From Ilyonectria destructans (lineage: Eukaryota > Ascomycota > Sordariomycetes > Hypocreales > Nectriaceae), in NCBI GenBank assembly GCA_020740775.1, contig JAHEWK010000021.1, forward strand, positions 372,001-436,000: a stretch of DNA of 64,000 bases, given 5' to 3'. The first letter of the stretch is position 1. Every line of letters begins with the position of its first letter. A program made the translations under genes and the position numbers. The notes under the pieces were generated by a model, which saw only the letters and a list, made by a program, of their open reading frames with translations, was not told the DNA's origin and did not search any database. Below are positions 31,721 through 43,909 of this stretch, one piece after another.

Positions 31721-31722
31721 TA

Positions 31723-31995
31723 GTTTAAGTTGCCTAAATCTAACTTAAGTAAGTAACTTACTATTTAAGTATTCTTTCTATCTTATAGATCTATTTAAAA
31801 GAAAGAGCTTTTAGAATTAAAAGAATAATTAAGTATGATATGTATCGGAATATCGGATTTCAACGGCTATTACAGAAATAAAGCTTTTCCTTCATTATTA
31901 TAGGCATCTATTATCACCTGCCTCATCAGCAGCCTCATCAGCAGCCTCATCAGTAGCCTTATTAGCAACCTAGTTTTCCTTCCATTCAGGTTAAT
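31723..31995. other. AT-rich spacer with CATCAGCAGCCT-type triplet repeats
   Basis: Near 31917-31965 CTCATCAGCAGC is repeated about four times in decaying form. No gene. Confidence 0.5.
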
Positions 31996-32193
31996 TGTAA
32001 CGGGCTAGGCCCTGCTGGGCAAGGAGGTGCCTTGTCCTCTTGCCGGTCTGAGCACTGTTGCTCTGTCGACAACTTAGTCTATTTTGTCGAAGGATTTTCT
32101 GTCCCTTTCTCTTTCTTCTTCTTCTTTCCTCATCTCGTATGTAAAACGCATGAGGACTGTATAGCTGTAATTTACACTATTAGAACCCTTCAC
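31996..32193 (+). repeat. Solo LTR of a second Gypsy-like family, TSD TTAAT
   Basis: 198 bp, TGTAACGGGCTAGG...CCCTTCACA, with perfect TTAAT duplications (31991-31995, 32194-32198). Layout copies the 187-bp Gypsy LTR: GC-rich start, pyrimidine run, then CATCTCGTATGTAAAACGCATGAGGAC in the place of CATCTTTGATGTAAATAGCATCCTGGAC (aligned by eye). This suggests a sister family with the same priming scheme. Confidence 0.87.
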
Positions 32194-32198
32194 ATTAA

Positions 32199-33885
32199 TA
32201 GCTAGATAAAGCTAAAGACCTTAAAGCATCTGGGGCCTTTCGGCTGTCTGAGGTTATCTGAGGTTATCTGAGGTTATCATTATATTTATCATCTATAAGA
32301 CTAACCCAAAGACCCTTATTAGATAGGAAGAATATGAAGAGCTTCTCATATATATAAGTATTTCCATCTGCTAGATGCAACATTAAGTGCTGTAATACCG
32401 CTGATTTTCTTATATAACTATTTTTTACCTCAGAGCAACTTTATCCTGCGTATAGTTATATATAGTTATACAGCTTAAGCTGTATAGTATAGGTGTATAG
32501 GCAATATATAGGTAATGTTAGAAGAAGACTCTGTATACGAAACCTCTAATAGACTGATATCCTGACCTTAGTTAGATGGGGGTCTGATAACCCCTCTTCC
32601 GGCCGGTCAGGATAACCGGGACAAGCAATCATCAACATTATCATTACTGCTTTAAACACTATCCATTTGATCAATTTAACCGCAACGGATCCATCAGGTA
32701 ATATATAGTTTAGCTAAACCATATGCGTATGGTTAGAAAGCCGGTGGGAGGGTTAATGATTCGCTGTGAGCGACTGCCAATAGCGTAAGCGAGCGCTAAC
32801 ATGCTGGTCGTATTTCCCCTCAGCCATCAAGAGGACCCCCTGACTGGCTAGAGCAGACGAGGGGATCTCTTTTTGCATTTTTCGGCCCCAAGGCCAAAGG
32901 ATGACCAAGCGGACAGGGGGCAGGTTGCGACAAGAGTTACAGCCCTGTGCACCGTACTCGCAATTAGATGAGGCAGTAGAGATAATTATCACCAACAGCC
33001 AACAGATACTCGGATTGGGGGGGGGGGGGGGGGGGGGGTTCCCACCGTCCAACCAAGGCTCTCGAAAGACGAGCCCAGGCAGCAGTTTCGCATCTGGTGA
33101 CCACAAGACCCCAGCAAGCGCGACCAAGCCTGAAAAGACGGGGTCGATTGTACCTTGCGGGCGTCTTTTCTCGTTCCCGCGAGATGGCCATTCTGTCACA
33201 ACCTTCTCGGACCACGATCCACGACTCTGCCTGTCTAGGGCGGTAGGGTGCGAGAACAGCTGCAGAATAACAAAGTAATAACCATGAATTGGGAAGACAT
33301 GACTGGTCTGCAAGGGTGGTAGAGGCCTGAGGCTCCTACCTCATAAGACGGAGACCGCCGCATTTACCATCCATCCAATCATCTCTAGCGGTCTAGAGAT
33401 CCCGCATGAGAACGGGGCTGACTAGGAGCGTAGAAGGAATCTGTGGATCAGAAGTTCCCCACTGCTGAGGCCAAAGGGTTGAAACCACAACTGTGCTTTA
33501 GTCTTTGAGTTCCACCCGCCTCTGGGTCACGGCTATGCACGTTGCCTTGTTGTTGTGTCTATTCATTATTTCATCGTTCGCGAATTATTTCGAGCGAATG
33601 ATAAACGGCTTCCTACCCTTCGTCTACATCTTACTATAAGCAACTCAAGTTGTACCGGTATTTCCATACATCAACTTCCACAATCCACACACACTTTGTT
33701 TCTCCTCCTCCAAATTGCATTCATCAACCCCGTAACTCTGCCTTGACCAAAGATTACCGTGACTCAACGCAAGGTCCTTCATGTCGCTACTGCCACATCT
33801 CTCCAGCGAAAGTCTCCTCAGCCGTGGCATGAAAAAACGGAATCAAGCGGCCCACCGGCTGTTTAACACGTGCTTAGGCGAGAGT
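32199..33885. other. Intergenic with a 22-G run
   Basis: A homopolymer of 22 G lies at 33017-33038. A 186-codon minus-strand frame (32753-33313) crosses it and shows no domain, so it is not called. No gene recognised. Confidence 0.5.
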
Positions 33886-34590
33886 TGTGCGCTCCGTCTT
33901 CTCGGCCCTCAGAGACTCGTCCGGCTCGCTAGTCCACCTACGCATGCAACCTAGATCGGAGCTTCAAGCGTCGCAGATCTACTACAGCGGTATGCCATTC
34001 AAGTATACAGCCGAGTGGTTCCTCTACGCCGTCTTCGGAAACGCCTCTTGGGATCCAGCAACCCTCTCATCGGCCGACTAGGGCTTCTTATCACAGAAGA
34101 ACCCGTTCGACATTGAGTCTTTCCAGGGCAACCTGTCGAAACTCCGTGATGCCGGCTCCAAATTGCTGCATTAGCACGGACTACAGGATCCCATCATTAC
34201 GAGCGACAACTCGCCACAGTACTACGAGCACGTTGCCGCCACCATAAGCCAGACTCCAGAGGAGCTTGACGACTTCTACCGATTCTTCCGCGTCTCGGGC
34301 ACCAACCACTGCATCGGTGGACCAGGTGCTACCTTCATTGGCCATCAAGCCAAGAGCAACGCGACCCTGGATCCTGATGGCCATGGTGAGATGGGTCGAG
34401 GAGGGTGTAGCACCCGATACGATCCGTGGTATCGCCTATGTTAACCAGACTAAGAGCTCGGGGGTTATCGACTTTGAACGAAGGCACTGCCATTACCCTT
34501 ATCGAAATATGTACAATTGGACTGGAGGCCCCAAGAGTGCTGATAGCTGGAACTGCGTAGCCAGCCGAAATGGACTCACGTATCTGTAGT
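33886..34590 (+). pseudogene. Tannase/feruloyl esterase family remnant (C-terminal half)
   Basis: Reading in plus orientation gives family-typical segments in order: IYYSGMPFKYTAEWF, HGLQDPIITSDNSPQYYEH (the acid loop), FRVSGTNHCIGGPGA (the His-Cys of the CS-D-HC motif) and WVEEGVAPDTI. TAG codons interrupt at 34079 and near 34173, and there is a frame change near 34370. The N-terminal half with the catalytic serine is missing. It is not a copy of the neighbouring intact gene; residues differ widely, so it comes from another branch of the family. Confidence 0.8.
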
Positions 34591-34911
34591 GCGGCGTGGG
34601 AATTCCAATTTCGTACATATATCTTAGCTACTTTGTGTATTTAGGCTGCTATCTTCCAAGTCGGCCCGGCAATAGAAATCGGATTCACTTCACTCATCGC
34701 ACTTAACAATGAGTCTCAGCTGCGCTTCAGTTCGTGAAAAGTAATAGGTAGGACATAGAGCTCCCGAAGAGAAATTCAACATGGATGACACAAGATTGAT
34801 GCAATAACCAATGTCGTTGTTTGTTTCTCAAAGCTCTCCAAAGTGACTTTGGGAAGTATGTAGCAAAGTTAGACATGGAAAATATGTGAATATCTTGGAT
34901 TAGACAATGGC

Positions 34912-36531
34912 TCAACGATAGGAGGTAGCACAAGTGTAGCTTTCAGCGCGGTTAGGATCACCTTTGCCCTTGTACCGAGCCACTAGTGGCCACAGGCAGA
35001 GATTCTTTGTGACAACCTGCCCGGCCTTATTCTTAAAGGACGCAGGGAGAAGGTCGGGAGCCTTGCCGTTCTCAACCCAGTCCACCAAGGATGCCATGGG
35101 ATCAACTGGCACTGGTCCGTAGCCCCCTGCACAATGGGCGACTCCAGGGGCCAAAAAGAGGCGGTAGAACTGGTCGACCTGCGCTTTGCCACCCAGAGTA
35201 CTCTCAACGGCTTTGCGGTATCGTATGGTGTTGTTAGCCATGATGAGCTGGTCGGCGAGACCGTGGAACGTGAGCATCTTCCCACCAGCTTCTCGAAAAG
35301 CTGAGAGGTCTGGGTTGTCTGTACCGATAATACCACTGTATTCGGCGGATGCAAATGCGTAAAGGTCTGTCAACTGTTGCAAGGTTTTGATGCGGGTAAA
35401 GTCGAAATTAGGATCCTTTTTCAAGAACCATTTGACCCAGTCATCAGGGAGACTATAAGGCTGGTTCCCCGGGATGCCCTTGCCATCAAGGCTTTGGGTT
35501 TGTGCAATACCCACATAGTCAATGCCAAAGTCATAGCCCTCCCACAATTGCTGGCCATCCAGGGATCGTGGGCCCTCTCGGATTCTCTGCACCAGTAAGG
35601 CTGCCCCAAGGCCGATTTTCACTGGCTTTCCGTCACATTGAATTGTCTTGCCGACGAGCTTCAAGGGGTTGAACTTGCAGTTGTCCAAGTCGCTAATGAT
35701 TCCGTCGTGGACTCCGTCTAAGTCGTCACAAGCCTCGATACTGGCTTTCTGGAAGGCAGCGAATTCGCAATGGGATGGGTACACCTTGGCTGCGTTCATG
35801 AGGAAATGTGCCCAGTTGAGTGTCAACACAAACGATGGCCAACTCAAGGCCGGCGCGTTGGCCAGGATACCGTCGAAATCAGCAGCATACTTCTGAGCCA
35901 ACATATACCCCTGCCTACCACCGGTAGAGCATCCGTTCCAGTATGAAAACTTGGGAGGTTGGTTGTAGAAGCTCGCTACGACAGCTTTTCCCACCACGGC
36001 GATCTCGTGAAGGCCACGGGACGCAAAATCCGTCAGCAGGCCCAAGTCAACTTGGCCAGGCCCCGAGAGCGCCTGTGGCCCGACAGTTCCATTGATTGCA
36101 ATGTTGCCTCCATCCGTAAAGCCAGCTGCCCACCCCTGTGCAACAGGTAAGAAGAGACCATAATCGGGAAAAGTACCAGCCGTCCAACCACCGCCGCCAG
36201 CCCCTTGAAACCGGCCATTCCAGCCCTTGAGAGGTAACCATACGGTGACACCAACTTCATCATCCACCCCAGGGTGAGTAAGTGTCACCGTAGCGTCACA
36301 GATATCAACTGTGATGTTCGCAAGGGCAGGGTAGTAAGTCGCCACTAGCGGGTTGATAGTGACATTGTATCTGGCCTTGGACTTGATTGAGATGACTTGG
36401 GCCCCAGGGACTGTAGGTGCCGGGAGTTGATGGCAGTCTTGTTCCAGAGTGCGTTGATGGACGGCTGCTGATACAACCGCGAGATTAAGAGATAGAAATG
36501 CAGTAACCAGCATTGTGGAAAAGGCGGCCAT
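34912..36531 (-). CDS. Secreted tannase / feruloyl esterase family protein
   Basis: 539 residues, no intron. Signal peptide at 1-22 (MAAF...VVSAA). The family's catalytic set is complete: C201-S202 (GCSTGGRQG nucleophile), D427 (FHGLADQLI) and H466-C467 (APGVAHCAGG). These form the CS-D-HC arrangement in which the two cysteines make a disulfide beside the triad. A lid domain with several cysteines (about 255-350) and a metal-site-like loop ACDDLDGVHDGIISDLDNC at 268-286 are also typical. It hydrolyses ester bonds of gallic or hydroxycinnamic acids in plant material. Length is usual for the family. Tannase versus feruloyl esterase cannot be decided from sequence. Confidence 0.92.
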   Translation of the reverse strand: MAAFSTMLVTAFLSLNLAVVSAAVHQRTLEQDCHQLPAPTVPGAQVISIKSKARYNVTINPLVATYYPALANITVDICDATVTLTHPGVDDEVGVTVWLPLKGWNGRFQGAGGGGWTAGTFPDYGLFLPVAQGWAAGFTDGGNIAINGTVGPQALSGPGQVDLGLLTDFASRGLHEIAVVGKAVVASFYNQPPKFSYWNGCSTGGRQGYMLAQKYAADFDGILANAPALSWPSFVLTLNWAHFLMNAAKVYPSHCEFAAFQKASIEACDDLDGVHDGIISDLDNCKFNPLKLVGKTIQCDGKPVKIGLGAALLVQRIREGPRSLDGQQLWEGYDFGIDYVGIAQTQSLDGKGIPGNQPYSLPDDWVKWFLKKDPNFDFTRIKTLQQLTDLYAFASAEYSGIIGTDNPDLSAFREAGGKMLTFHGLADQLIMANNTIRYRKAVESTLGGKAQVDQFYRLFLAPGVAHCAGGYGPVPVDPMASLVDWVENGKAPDLLPASFKNKAGQVVTKNLCLWPLVARYKGKGDPNRAESYTCATSYR

Positions 36532-38848
36532 GTTTGTTCCCAGTTTGGAGCTAAAGAGATGTAATAATTATGAGGCTCGGAATCAGTGGCTAGTTTGTTT
36601 GTGAACTGGAGATTGCCTATGATTTATATGAAGCCTCTTACTGTGTTACGTCAAAGGATGACGCCTATCATATCACATACCCGGTAGATTGTGGTCATTC
36701 CGTAACCCCAATTTTTGTCTGGTTCCATTTCGGACGTCATCTAATCGCGCTACCGGTCCGGTACTCTGGTTAAATCTCTTGGCCAAACAAGGCCTAGAAT
36801 GCGCGGCGCCGGGCGCAGTAGCTGTGCCTATGGACTCAGTTAGCTAGGGATCCTGACTTCCACAAGGTCAACTTCATATGTCCCCGACAGGTCGATGAAG
36901 ACACTACTCTCAAGAGTATAATCTCTACAGGGAAGCCACTCAGGTCCCTAATGAAGAAATCGGGACAATTGTGCTCTTCTTAACATTATGGAGAAGCACA
37001 CTTGAGCTCACAGTCTGTGCGCGTTGTTCCTCGCCGAATAGTAGAACACTCTGCCTTGTGTACATCGCCAAGTCAACGCTACGTCAGCAGACTCGGCTAG
37101 TTATCTGACTGACACATATAATATAGGCCTCTGTTACACTACGCATTAGCGGAGTGTTCATTCCACTTTTGCCGTAGCCGTCAATGCGATACTGACCCAA
37201 TGAACGGTATCTTATGAAGAGAAATACTATGAAATTGTTGGTCGCCAACAATAATTGCTCGACAGCCGTACCATCCGTCTCCATCACCTAGAGGTACATA
37301 GGTCTATTCGACTCAAAGCTGTGGCTGGACCTTACCCAAAATCTGGGAGAGAGTTTGGATATCAGTGGCTTGAGAGACATGGTAGAAGGACAAATGATTT
37401 CCTGCTCGAACCCGACGCTTGTCCACACAAGTGCATCTATATCCTAGGAGCAGTCAAGTCCGATTATATGCTCATATAAACACTCATCCATCCCGGGTGG
37501 CTCAAAGATTTTATGATTACAAGCCCGGCAGCTCTCCAAACCACCACAGATCCAGCTTACCATATATCAGCGCGGGTCCGTGGCGGGTGAGCAAGCGAGC
37601 GAGCTTCGGAAACTTGATCGGCCGTCTCCACCGTCATGCTGGATCTGACGCATACCCCATGGGCAACAACGGGCGGGGGAGCCATTGCTGCACAAAAACG
37701 CGCTATTGGCGTAGTTGATGTGAGTGCAGGGATTTGCCTCTAAAATTCTCCAAAGGCAGAACAAACGCTACACGCAAGCATCTTCGCAATGACGGGACGG
37801 CCGAGACGGGGATAATGGTCCTGATCCTCGATGAAGCTGAGAACCCGCACAGTGCTTAGGCATCACCCGAGCATATTCTTAGGTCCCCAAACAATCTTTT
37901 CTTTCCACAATGAGTATGTGGCTGCCACTCCGTTTCTCAGCGTCTTGTCAAGCTTCTGCCAAACATCTAATCCTAAGTCATGGCAACACAAGGGAAGAAT
38001 CTCCTGTGCATGTGAACCCGGGGAAAGTACTGTAATAGGCTAACGCTGCTTGATAGAAGAGCTTTGCCGAGCTGCACCGGCATTTATGTCCGGTTTGCTG
38101 ATGACGGATTCAATATTGGCGCATTTCAAGGTTGGAGACATGCAATCAGACACACACACATTCTGACGGATGTTTGCGCTCCGGTGGCTCATCTCGCCTC
38201 CCACTTTCACTTACATGGCTTAGTCGGCGACTCCACTGCCTCGGTCAGAGTGGGGAACCCATCTTGCTGGCATGAGGTATTGAACAGTTAACACGTCACG
38301 CCAAGGAGGTCGCCAGATGGTGGTAGCTTACCGAGCACTCTATCCGAGACGAGCTTGGACGAGCCCGCTCCATGACGCGCTAACGGACCGGATGTGGGTC
38401 TTGGCTCTCGTCCGGGTCATGTCCAGTTCACCCCGGTACGCTCCAGCCTAGCAGAACTCATTTCTCCGTTTTGTATGGCGACATACGCCGGACTAAATCG
38501 ACGAGAAGGCACTCTAAGCTACTCTAAACAAGGTAATGTGATCAAAGTGTTGCTGCAACATCGCTGCAACATCTCCATGTGAGGGGTACACGGAGCAGAG
38601 GCAGCGTCCAATCTACAGGTGTCGCATTCTGTCTCACTAACTCATCAGACCAAAAGTGGAATGCACACTCCAACAGGAGGCGCTGATAAGTTGTGTATAT
38701 AAGAGATGCATATTATGTAACAACAGGTAATCATCTCAAGTGCCGGATGACATGGAGGGTGATGGGAAGTAAGGGAAAAGATTGGTGGATGAGCATGTAT
38801 TAAAACTATAGAGATATGCTTCTATTTCAATACTACTCATATTTTACT
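36532..38848. other. 2.3-kb intergenic region
   Basis: Promoter of the tannase gene on the left, then DNA of normal composition with no domain-bearing frame on either strand and no transposon end recognised. A small or fast-evolving gene cannot be excluded. Confidence 0.4.
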
Positions 38849-41703
38849 TCAAAGCTGATGCGAACTTAGCTTCAAGGTGCCTTTGAGTGGTAGTTTGCGG
38901 CTACTTGCGCCCACGTGGATCTGATAGGTGCCGGTCTGCAGTCGCCACTTCTGAGCCACAGTGTCCCATCGACTCAGGTCCCTGCGGGTGAGGTTGAAAG
39001 TAACCGTGACCGACCTTCCTGGGGCAATAGTATACTTGTCGAAACCACGAAGTTGTTTGACGGGTGCCCCGGGAATGCCAACGTATAACTGAGCGGCTTC
39101 GGCTCCACTGACTCGGCCAATGTTCTTTACCTCTGCTGTAACAACTGCCAAGACATCCCAGAGATCAGACTGGCCCCCTTCAATAACTTTGCCGCTGGGT
39201 AAATGCGCAGGATTGTGCTTGATGTTGCGAATCTCGAGGTTGCTATAGCTGAAGGTAGTGTAGCTCAGACCAAAGCCGAATTCGAAGCGAGGCTCTATAT
39301 CCTCTCGGTCAAAGTGGCGATAGTCGACATAGACACCCTCTACGAAATTGCTCTGAGGAAAGTTGACAAACTGGCCCTCAGGTTGGCTGGGCGAGAGCAG
39401 AGCACCGTAGTCTGTCTCATTCTTGGCCACAGTATAAGGCAACTTACCAGAGAAGTTGACGTGGCCGTAGAGCAGCGACACTAAAGCTTTTCCAGTATCC
39501 TGACCAGGAAGGTGGGCAAAAATAACAGCAGTAATATTAGGATGATCAATCCATTGATCCACAAGTCGGGTTCCAGCGTTATGAAGGATGACAATTGTGT
39601 TGGAGCATTTCTTAGCGACGTTGAGAATCAAGCCGTCCGTGTAGTCATCTCTCAAGCCGTTACGGTCAAACGCTTCTGTAGCGTAAGCGTTTCCAAAGAC
39701 GAGGCAGGCATCGCTAACTCCAACAACTTCAGGGTTCGAATTTGTGAAATCCCAGAATAGCTGCGTGTCATCCTTTTCGGCTTGGCTCGTAAGTGCGTGA
39801 AACGGGGAGAAGAATGTAGCCAGTGAAGTTGCGCCGGAGCCACCCCCGGACACGATGGTGCCATTGGAAGCAATCTGACTGATGCCTTTAAGGGTGCCCA
39901 TGAGTACACTGTTAAGGGCAGCCATGATTTCTCCCGCGTTGGTGGACTGCCAAGCGACGTTCCAGGCCGAAGGTCCAGGGTTGCCTACCATGTTTGTGTC
40001 GGAGGCTTTGGCAGAATAACCCAGGATCGAAAGGAGCTTTGGCTTCCTCAGGGGCAGGGCGTTGTTGATGTTTCTGACGAGGACATGACCTTCCAAGGCC
40101 GACTGCATCAGCGTAGGCTTGTCCTCTGATCTCCTAGCTTCCACGATGGGGTGTGGAAGTGCAAGATTGGCCGCCAGACCCGAGCCAGGGCCTGTAAAGC
40201 CCTTGTTCTGACCCATCTTGTACCAGGCGGCAAGCAGTCTTTTAACACATTAGCCAACTACACTGTAGAGGGCTATGAGCAACTGTACCTTGTGACCATG
40301 TCGTCAAGTCTGGATTCTGACACGGTGCCATTCTTGACTGCTTGACCTAGTTTCGAGCCCCAGAAATCGCCCGGGCCGGGCATGACCACGTCGAGGCCAG
40401 CGAGGGCCGCACTGGTCCCAGTATACAAAGCCCCCCAGTCGGAAACCACAAAGCCCTTGATATCCCATGTTGGCGGGCTTCAACTTGGTTGTGCGGAAGA
40501 TGAGATTGGCTACTTACCTGGAAGCCGAGTTCTGTCTTCAAAAGCCCATTGAGAGTCTTGCTGTTTTGGCAGCCATACGAGTTGTTGATCCTCTGGTAAG
40601 AACACATTATATTGCCGGTTCCCGCATGTACGGCATCCTGAAAAGGCCTGGTCGATCACGATGATTATGTCCTGATGGTTTGTGAGAAGAAGAGAGGTCG
40701 CACTTACCACAGATAGAGTTCATGCATGGTAACGTCATCGATGTTAGAAGACACAGCCTCCGCTTTACCTGTCGGTCCACGGTATGTTTCTTGTTCGTTC
40801 GCGATGTAATGCTTACACCATATTAGCGCACATATGACTCTATGACAGTCAGTGGCATACCTTGGTGCTGGTAATGACCCCATGATCCTGGGCACCCGCT
40901 ACGACTTCGTGAATAAGCGCCCCACTAAGGTAAGGGTCGATTGAGAAACCTGCGACCAAATAGTGAGCTTCTGTGTCGATCAAACAGTGGGTATTGAGCT
41001 GCCTACCCTCCCAGATGCGTCCTCCTGTGACAACCCGACCCAAGGGCCCGATGGATGGCCCGAGCATCACATTGACTCCTTTGCGTCTGAACTCTCCTGC
41101 CTGTGCCTGTGCTCTCTTGTATGCCAATTTCTTATTCCATCTGCCGGGTAAGTCAGCAACGCTACAATAGTTCACGCAGAGGGGTAAAACGTACGAAGCG
41201 CCAACATGGATGTTGCTCGGCCACGAATGGGTGAAGTCTGTATTGTGAACTCCATGACCGGCGTCATGGAGGCACATGCCAGGGAAGTTGAGGCGGTCGA
41301 CCGGAGGGATGATTCCGGCACAGCCCGTGTTATGGGCGGTCCCGGCAGTAAGATTGACCTTTGCGTGTCAGACATTGGCAAGCCTTTCACCTAAGGCAAC
41401 TGGAGCGGATTCAAACCTTTTCCTCAAATGTGAGCTGTGAAACGAAGTACTCAGCCTTGGCAATGGCGCGTGCCCACTTGCCGTCCCGTGAAACTAAACG
41501 AGCTAGATGAGCCGTGACGGGTCAGCCATGAACAAGATCGATAGCGTATATCGTGGAAGCGGAGAGTTACGTGAAGGATAAACTGGGGGTGACTGCCCAT
41601 AGAAGTGCGAGTCTTGAGTGATGACAGCCTGGGCAGGGACGGTGACGGAGAGCCACGATACGGCGCAAGCCAAGGCGACACCACCTAGGTTTACTCGAAC
41701 CAT
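38849..41703 (-). CDS. Secreted beta-glucosidase, glycoside hydrolase family 3
   Basis: Eight exons (41703-41571, 41502-41417, 41358-41195, 41140-40861, 40811-40708, 40647-40518, 40455-40289, 40238-38849) give 2454 nt, 817 residues, all phases consistent. Signal peptide at about 1-26. The GH3 N-terminal barrel has [24 protein letters not shown] and the nucleophile D305 (GFVVSDWGA). The C-terminal alpha/beta sandwich and a fibronectin-III-like domain follow ([22 protein letters not shown]). Introns are 49-68 bp. The enzyme releases glucose from cello-oligosaccharides or from plant glycosides outside the cell. Neighbours are other secreted esterases, suggesting a plant-biomass locus. It appears intact. 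Confidence 0.92.
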
Positions 41704-42311
41704 TGCGACGGATAATTTTCTCTCTTGACCTTTTCTAATTAAGTGCTACAATGAGTCGGAGTGTACTTAATGCCTGAGCATGGAATTGATCGGACGAATG
41801 CCGCTCATCAGCCATTATATTGAGCTCACTATCCCCCAAACACGTGTGCGGGACATGACAGCTTCACGAAGGTTGTCTCGGCCGGGTTGGTTGCCGAGGC
41901 TAAACATCAAGGAACTTCGAATCATGGCACCAAAGAACTAACGGGCCGGTAGAGAAACCAATCCATGCCCCTGGACTCGGCGGATTTACCTTGATCGGGC
42001 TCAATAAAATGTTCCGGCTGGCCAATGACCCCTCGGAAGGACCGAATCGAGGGTATGTGGGCCCCCTCAAAATTACGCCGTTTTGATACAACCCCAGAGT
42101 TCTAGATGATGACGACAACGAGGGGATGGGACGGTACCGTACCCCGCCGAGCTGGCCAAGGATCTACACAGACTTGGTTTCAACAGCAACAGAACTGCGC
42201 CTTCCATGTCATTATGCACGACAATGCGAGCTCGATATAAATGTCGGTCACAGTGCTCATAACACCTCTCTTTCAAGTACACACTGACAGCCCATTCTCG
42301 GCCAACTTAAA
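41704..42311. promoter_or_regulatory. Shared divergent upstream region of the GH3 and carboxylesterase genes
   Basis: The two genes are transcribed away from each other from this 608-bp interval. A TATA-like GATATAAATG occurs at about 42233, some 75 bp before the esterase start. Co-regulation is possible but only inferred from the arrangement. Confidence 0.5.
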
Positions 42312-43909
42312 ATGTACATTCTCAACTACTTGACGGCGCTGTCCATGGTCGTCGGCTTGGCAAGCTGCGTCCCAAACAAGAAGTGCGGCGGGGGTGGTAA
42401 TAACAGACTATCTGCTCGTGTTGCTGGCGGCCTCGTTCATGGCAAGGTCGACAAAGCGACGCCGTCAGTGCGCCAGTTCCTAGGCATCCCTTTTGCAGAA
42501 CCTCCCGTGGGCAATCTCCGTTTCGCGGCTCCTAAGCCAGCCAGGCCCTTTGGAGAGCTTCATGCTACCTCATTGCCACCAACTTGCGTACAGATCGACA
42601 GCCAGCCGGCGGATGGTTCTGTGACAGAGTTTAACCCCACGAGGGTGAACGGGGTCGTCAACATGGACGAGGACTGCCTCGCGCTGAACGTCTGGGCGCC
42701 GCTGAACAAGGCGCACGAAGAGGGCGGCCATGGTCTCCCTGTCTTAGTCTTTATCTACGGCGGAGGCTTCGGCGCTGGCAGCACCGACGTAGCCTACCAG
42801 ATCCCCGCGCAATGGGTCGATCGTACTAAGAAGCACATCGTCGTCAGCTTCAACTACCGCGTCGGTATCTTTGGGTTCGCTACTGCCGCCGGCATGGACC
42901 AGTACAACGCCGGCCTTCGCGACCAGCGGCTAGCCGTGGAATGGGTCCGCGACAACATCGCTGCCTTTGGAGGTGACCCGTCTCGCATTGTCCTCTGGGG
43001 CCAGAGCGCCGGCGCTATCTCCATTGGCCATTACTCCTACGCGTACCCGAAAGACCCCATTGTCGCTGGCTTCATCATGGATTCGGGCAGTGAAGGTACT
43101 CTACCCGCCATCGTCCCAGACACATCTGGCTTTACCAACATGGCGAAAGCCCTGGGCTGTGGGGATCAGTCTTCGAAACAGGAGTTGGCATGCGTCCGCA
43201 AAGCTGCGGCCAAGGACGTATTGGCGAATGCACCGCCGTTCTCTATTCCCGTTGCCGATAACGTAACCGCCTTTTCCGACTATGAAAGCCGTGCGGCCAA
43301 GGGAAAAGTCTCCAACAAGGTCAGTGGTATTTTGACTGCAGAAGAAAAGGATGGGCGTATGCTAACCTGATAGTTATGAACAGGCCGCCATCATTGGTAC
43401 AAACGAAGGAGAGGACAGCCCCCCGATTATAAATTACTTTTTCTGCCCAGGATGGGAGTCTGCGAAGTAGGTCAACCCCATGCCCTCCCCAAAACGCATC
43501 TCACTAACCTGGCCTCAGGGCGCGCATCGTCAACAAGGCCCCCGTCTTTCGCTATGAGTACCACGGTGCCTTTACCAACATTGCACCCGACGGATCAGGC
43601 GCCCACCACTCGGCAGAACTGCCTTTGCTCTTTGGCACCCATAACCTGTACCGTGGAAACTCAACTGAGCTCGAGTGGGAGACCAGTGCCGCCATGCAGG
43701 ATGCCTGGCTTGCATTTGCCAAAGGTGACGCTAGAGGGCTTCAAGACGGCGTTGGCTGGCCGGTAAATGTGAACCCGGACGACAGCAATGTGCGACACTT
43801 TGGCGATGAGGTTGCTGTCCGTGATGGTGACAACAAGGATCTGGAGTCCATGTGCTCTAAGGATGGCCAGTCACCAACCTTGGGGGAGGTCATTTCGGGA
43901 TTCCCGTAA
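42312..43909 (+). CDS. Type-B carboxylesterase, probably secreted
   Basis: Three exons (42312-43319, 43384-43466, 43519-43909) give 493 residues. Hydrophobic N-terminus (1-20) fits a signal peptide. Family landmarks: FLGIPFAEPPVGNLRF, EDCLALNVW, the oxyanion loop YGGGFGAGS, nucleophile S232 in GQSAG, acid E344 (GTNEGED) and the probable histidine H394 (GAHHSAELPLLFG). Introns have GT-AG ends and a GCTAACC or ACTAACC branch sequence. It is somewhat short for the family, mostly between the serine and the acid. It cleaves carboxylic esters or lipids; substrate unknown. Divergent from the GH3 gene. Confidence 0.9.

Noticed and set aside
32753..33313. 186-codon minus-strand frame
   Set aside because: It runs through the 22-G homopolymer as polyproline and shows no domain.
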